Shown here one piece after another: positions 6,203 through 6,207 of a DNA stretch of 6,207 bases. Positions within the stretch are counted from its first letter, which is position 1; the number at the start of each line of letters is the position of its first letter. The notes beneath the pieces are model-generated. The model made no database searches. It was not told the DNA's origin and saw only the letters and a program-made list of their open reading frames with translations. Position numbers and translations under genes: made by a program. Source of the stretch: Candidatus Nomurabacteria bacterium RIFOXYD2_FULL_35_12 (lineage in GTDB: Bacteria > Patescibacteriota > Minisyncoccia > Phycocordibacterales > UBA9973); the NCBI GenBank assembly GCA_001786365.1, contig MFWK01000014.1, forward strand, positions 22,382 to 28,588, given 5' to 3'.

Positions 6203-6207
6203 AGGAG

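Larger units (their letters stand above)
5959..6207. other. Gene-free region rich in inverted repeats
   Basis: No convincing coding sequence is present on either strand. The minus-strand frame through 5908-6120 would begin at TTG, translates the cruciform and then the tRNA (its tail reads APVVQWIEQGSSKA, a typical translated-tRNA string), and is not a gene. The region contains the possible tRNA promoter, the three-armed cruciform (6019-6087), a second imperfect inverted repeat (6116-6156) and a GC-rich hairpin at the window edge. It is visibly more GC-rich than the surface-protein gene. Confidence 0.7.

Overview
The window holds one giant, 5'-truncated gene for a modular cell-surface protein (plus strand, ending at 5924), a tRNA-Arg gene on the opposite strand (5884-5958), and about 250 bp of gene-free DNA rich in inverted repeats (5959-6207).

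The organism is a bacterium with an AT-rich genome that encodes the tRNA 3' CCA. The two C-terminal peptidoglycan-binding repeats, the Ser/Thr/Asn-rich beta-sandwich modules and the near absence of cysteine resemble surface proteins of the Candidate Phyla Radiation (Patescibacteria, Parcubacteria-like). This is an inference from family resemblance, not a demonstrated placement. The long frame contains no internal TGA, so there is no sign of a recoded UGA.

Layout: 1-1001, first right-handed beta-helix; 1002-1649, two beta-sandwich-like modules; 1650-2453, an unrecognised module with the only two cysteines; 2454-3821, second beta-helix; 3831-4418, two cadherin-like beta-sandwich repeats exactly 300 bp apart; 4419-5255, three Ig-like modules, the last of the BIG_2 type; 5256-5432, Ser/Pro/Thr linker; 5433-5879, two PG_binding_1 domains 258 bp apart. 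The protein is best read as an exported adhesin or glycan-binding/processing protein: beta-helices outermost, Ig-like modules as a stalk, C-terminus on the peptidoglycan. Its start codon and signal peptide lie upstream of the window.

Two things stand out. First, the gene has no stop codon of its own after the last peptidoglycan-binding domain. It runs antisense into the tRNA-Arg(UCU) gene and terminates on the complement of the anticodon, giving the tail VPSVGIEPTSRP. Second, 60 bp beyond the tRNA lies a 69-nt perfect three-armed cruciform (6019-6087): an 11-bp closing stem enclosing three directly abutting hairpins, each with a 3-nt loop and no unpaired junction base. I know of no named element with exactly this form, and it is the best candidate here for something undescribed.
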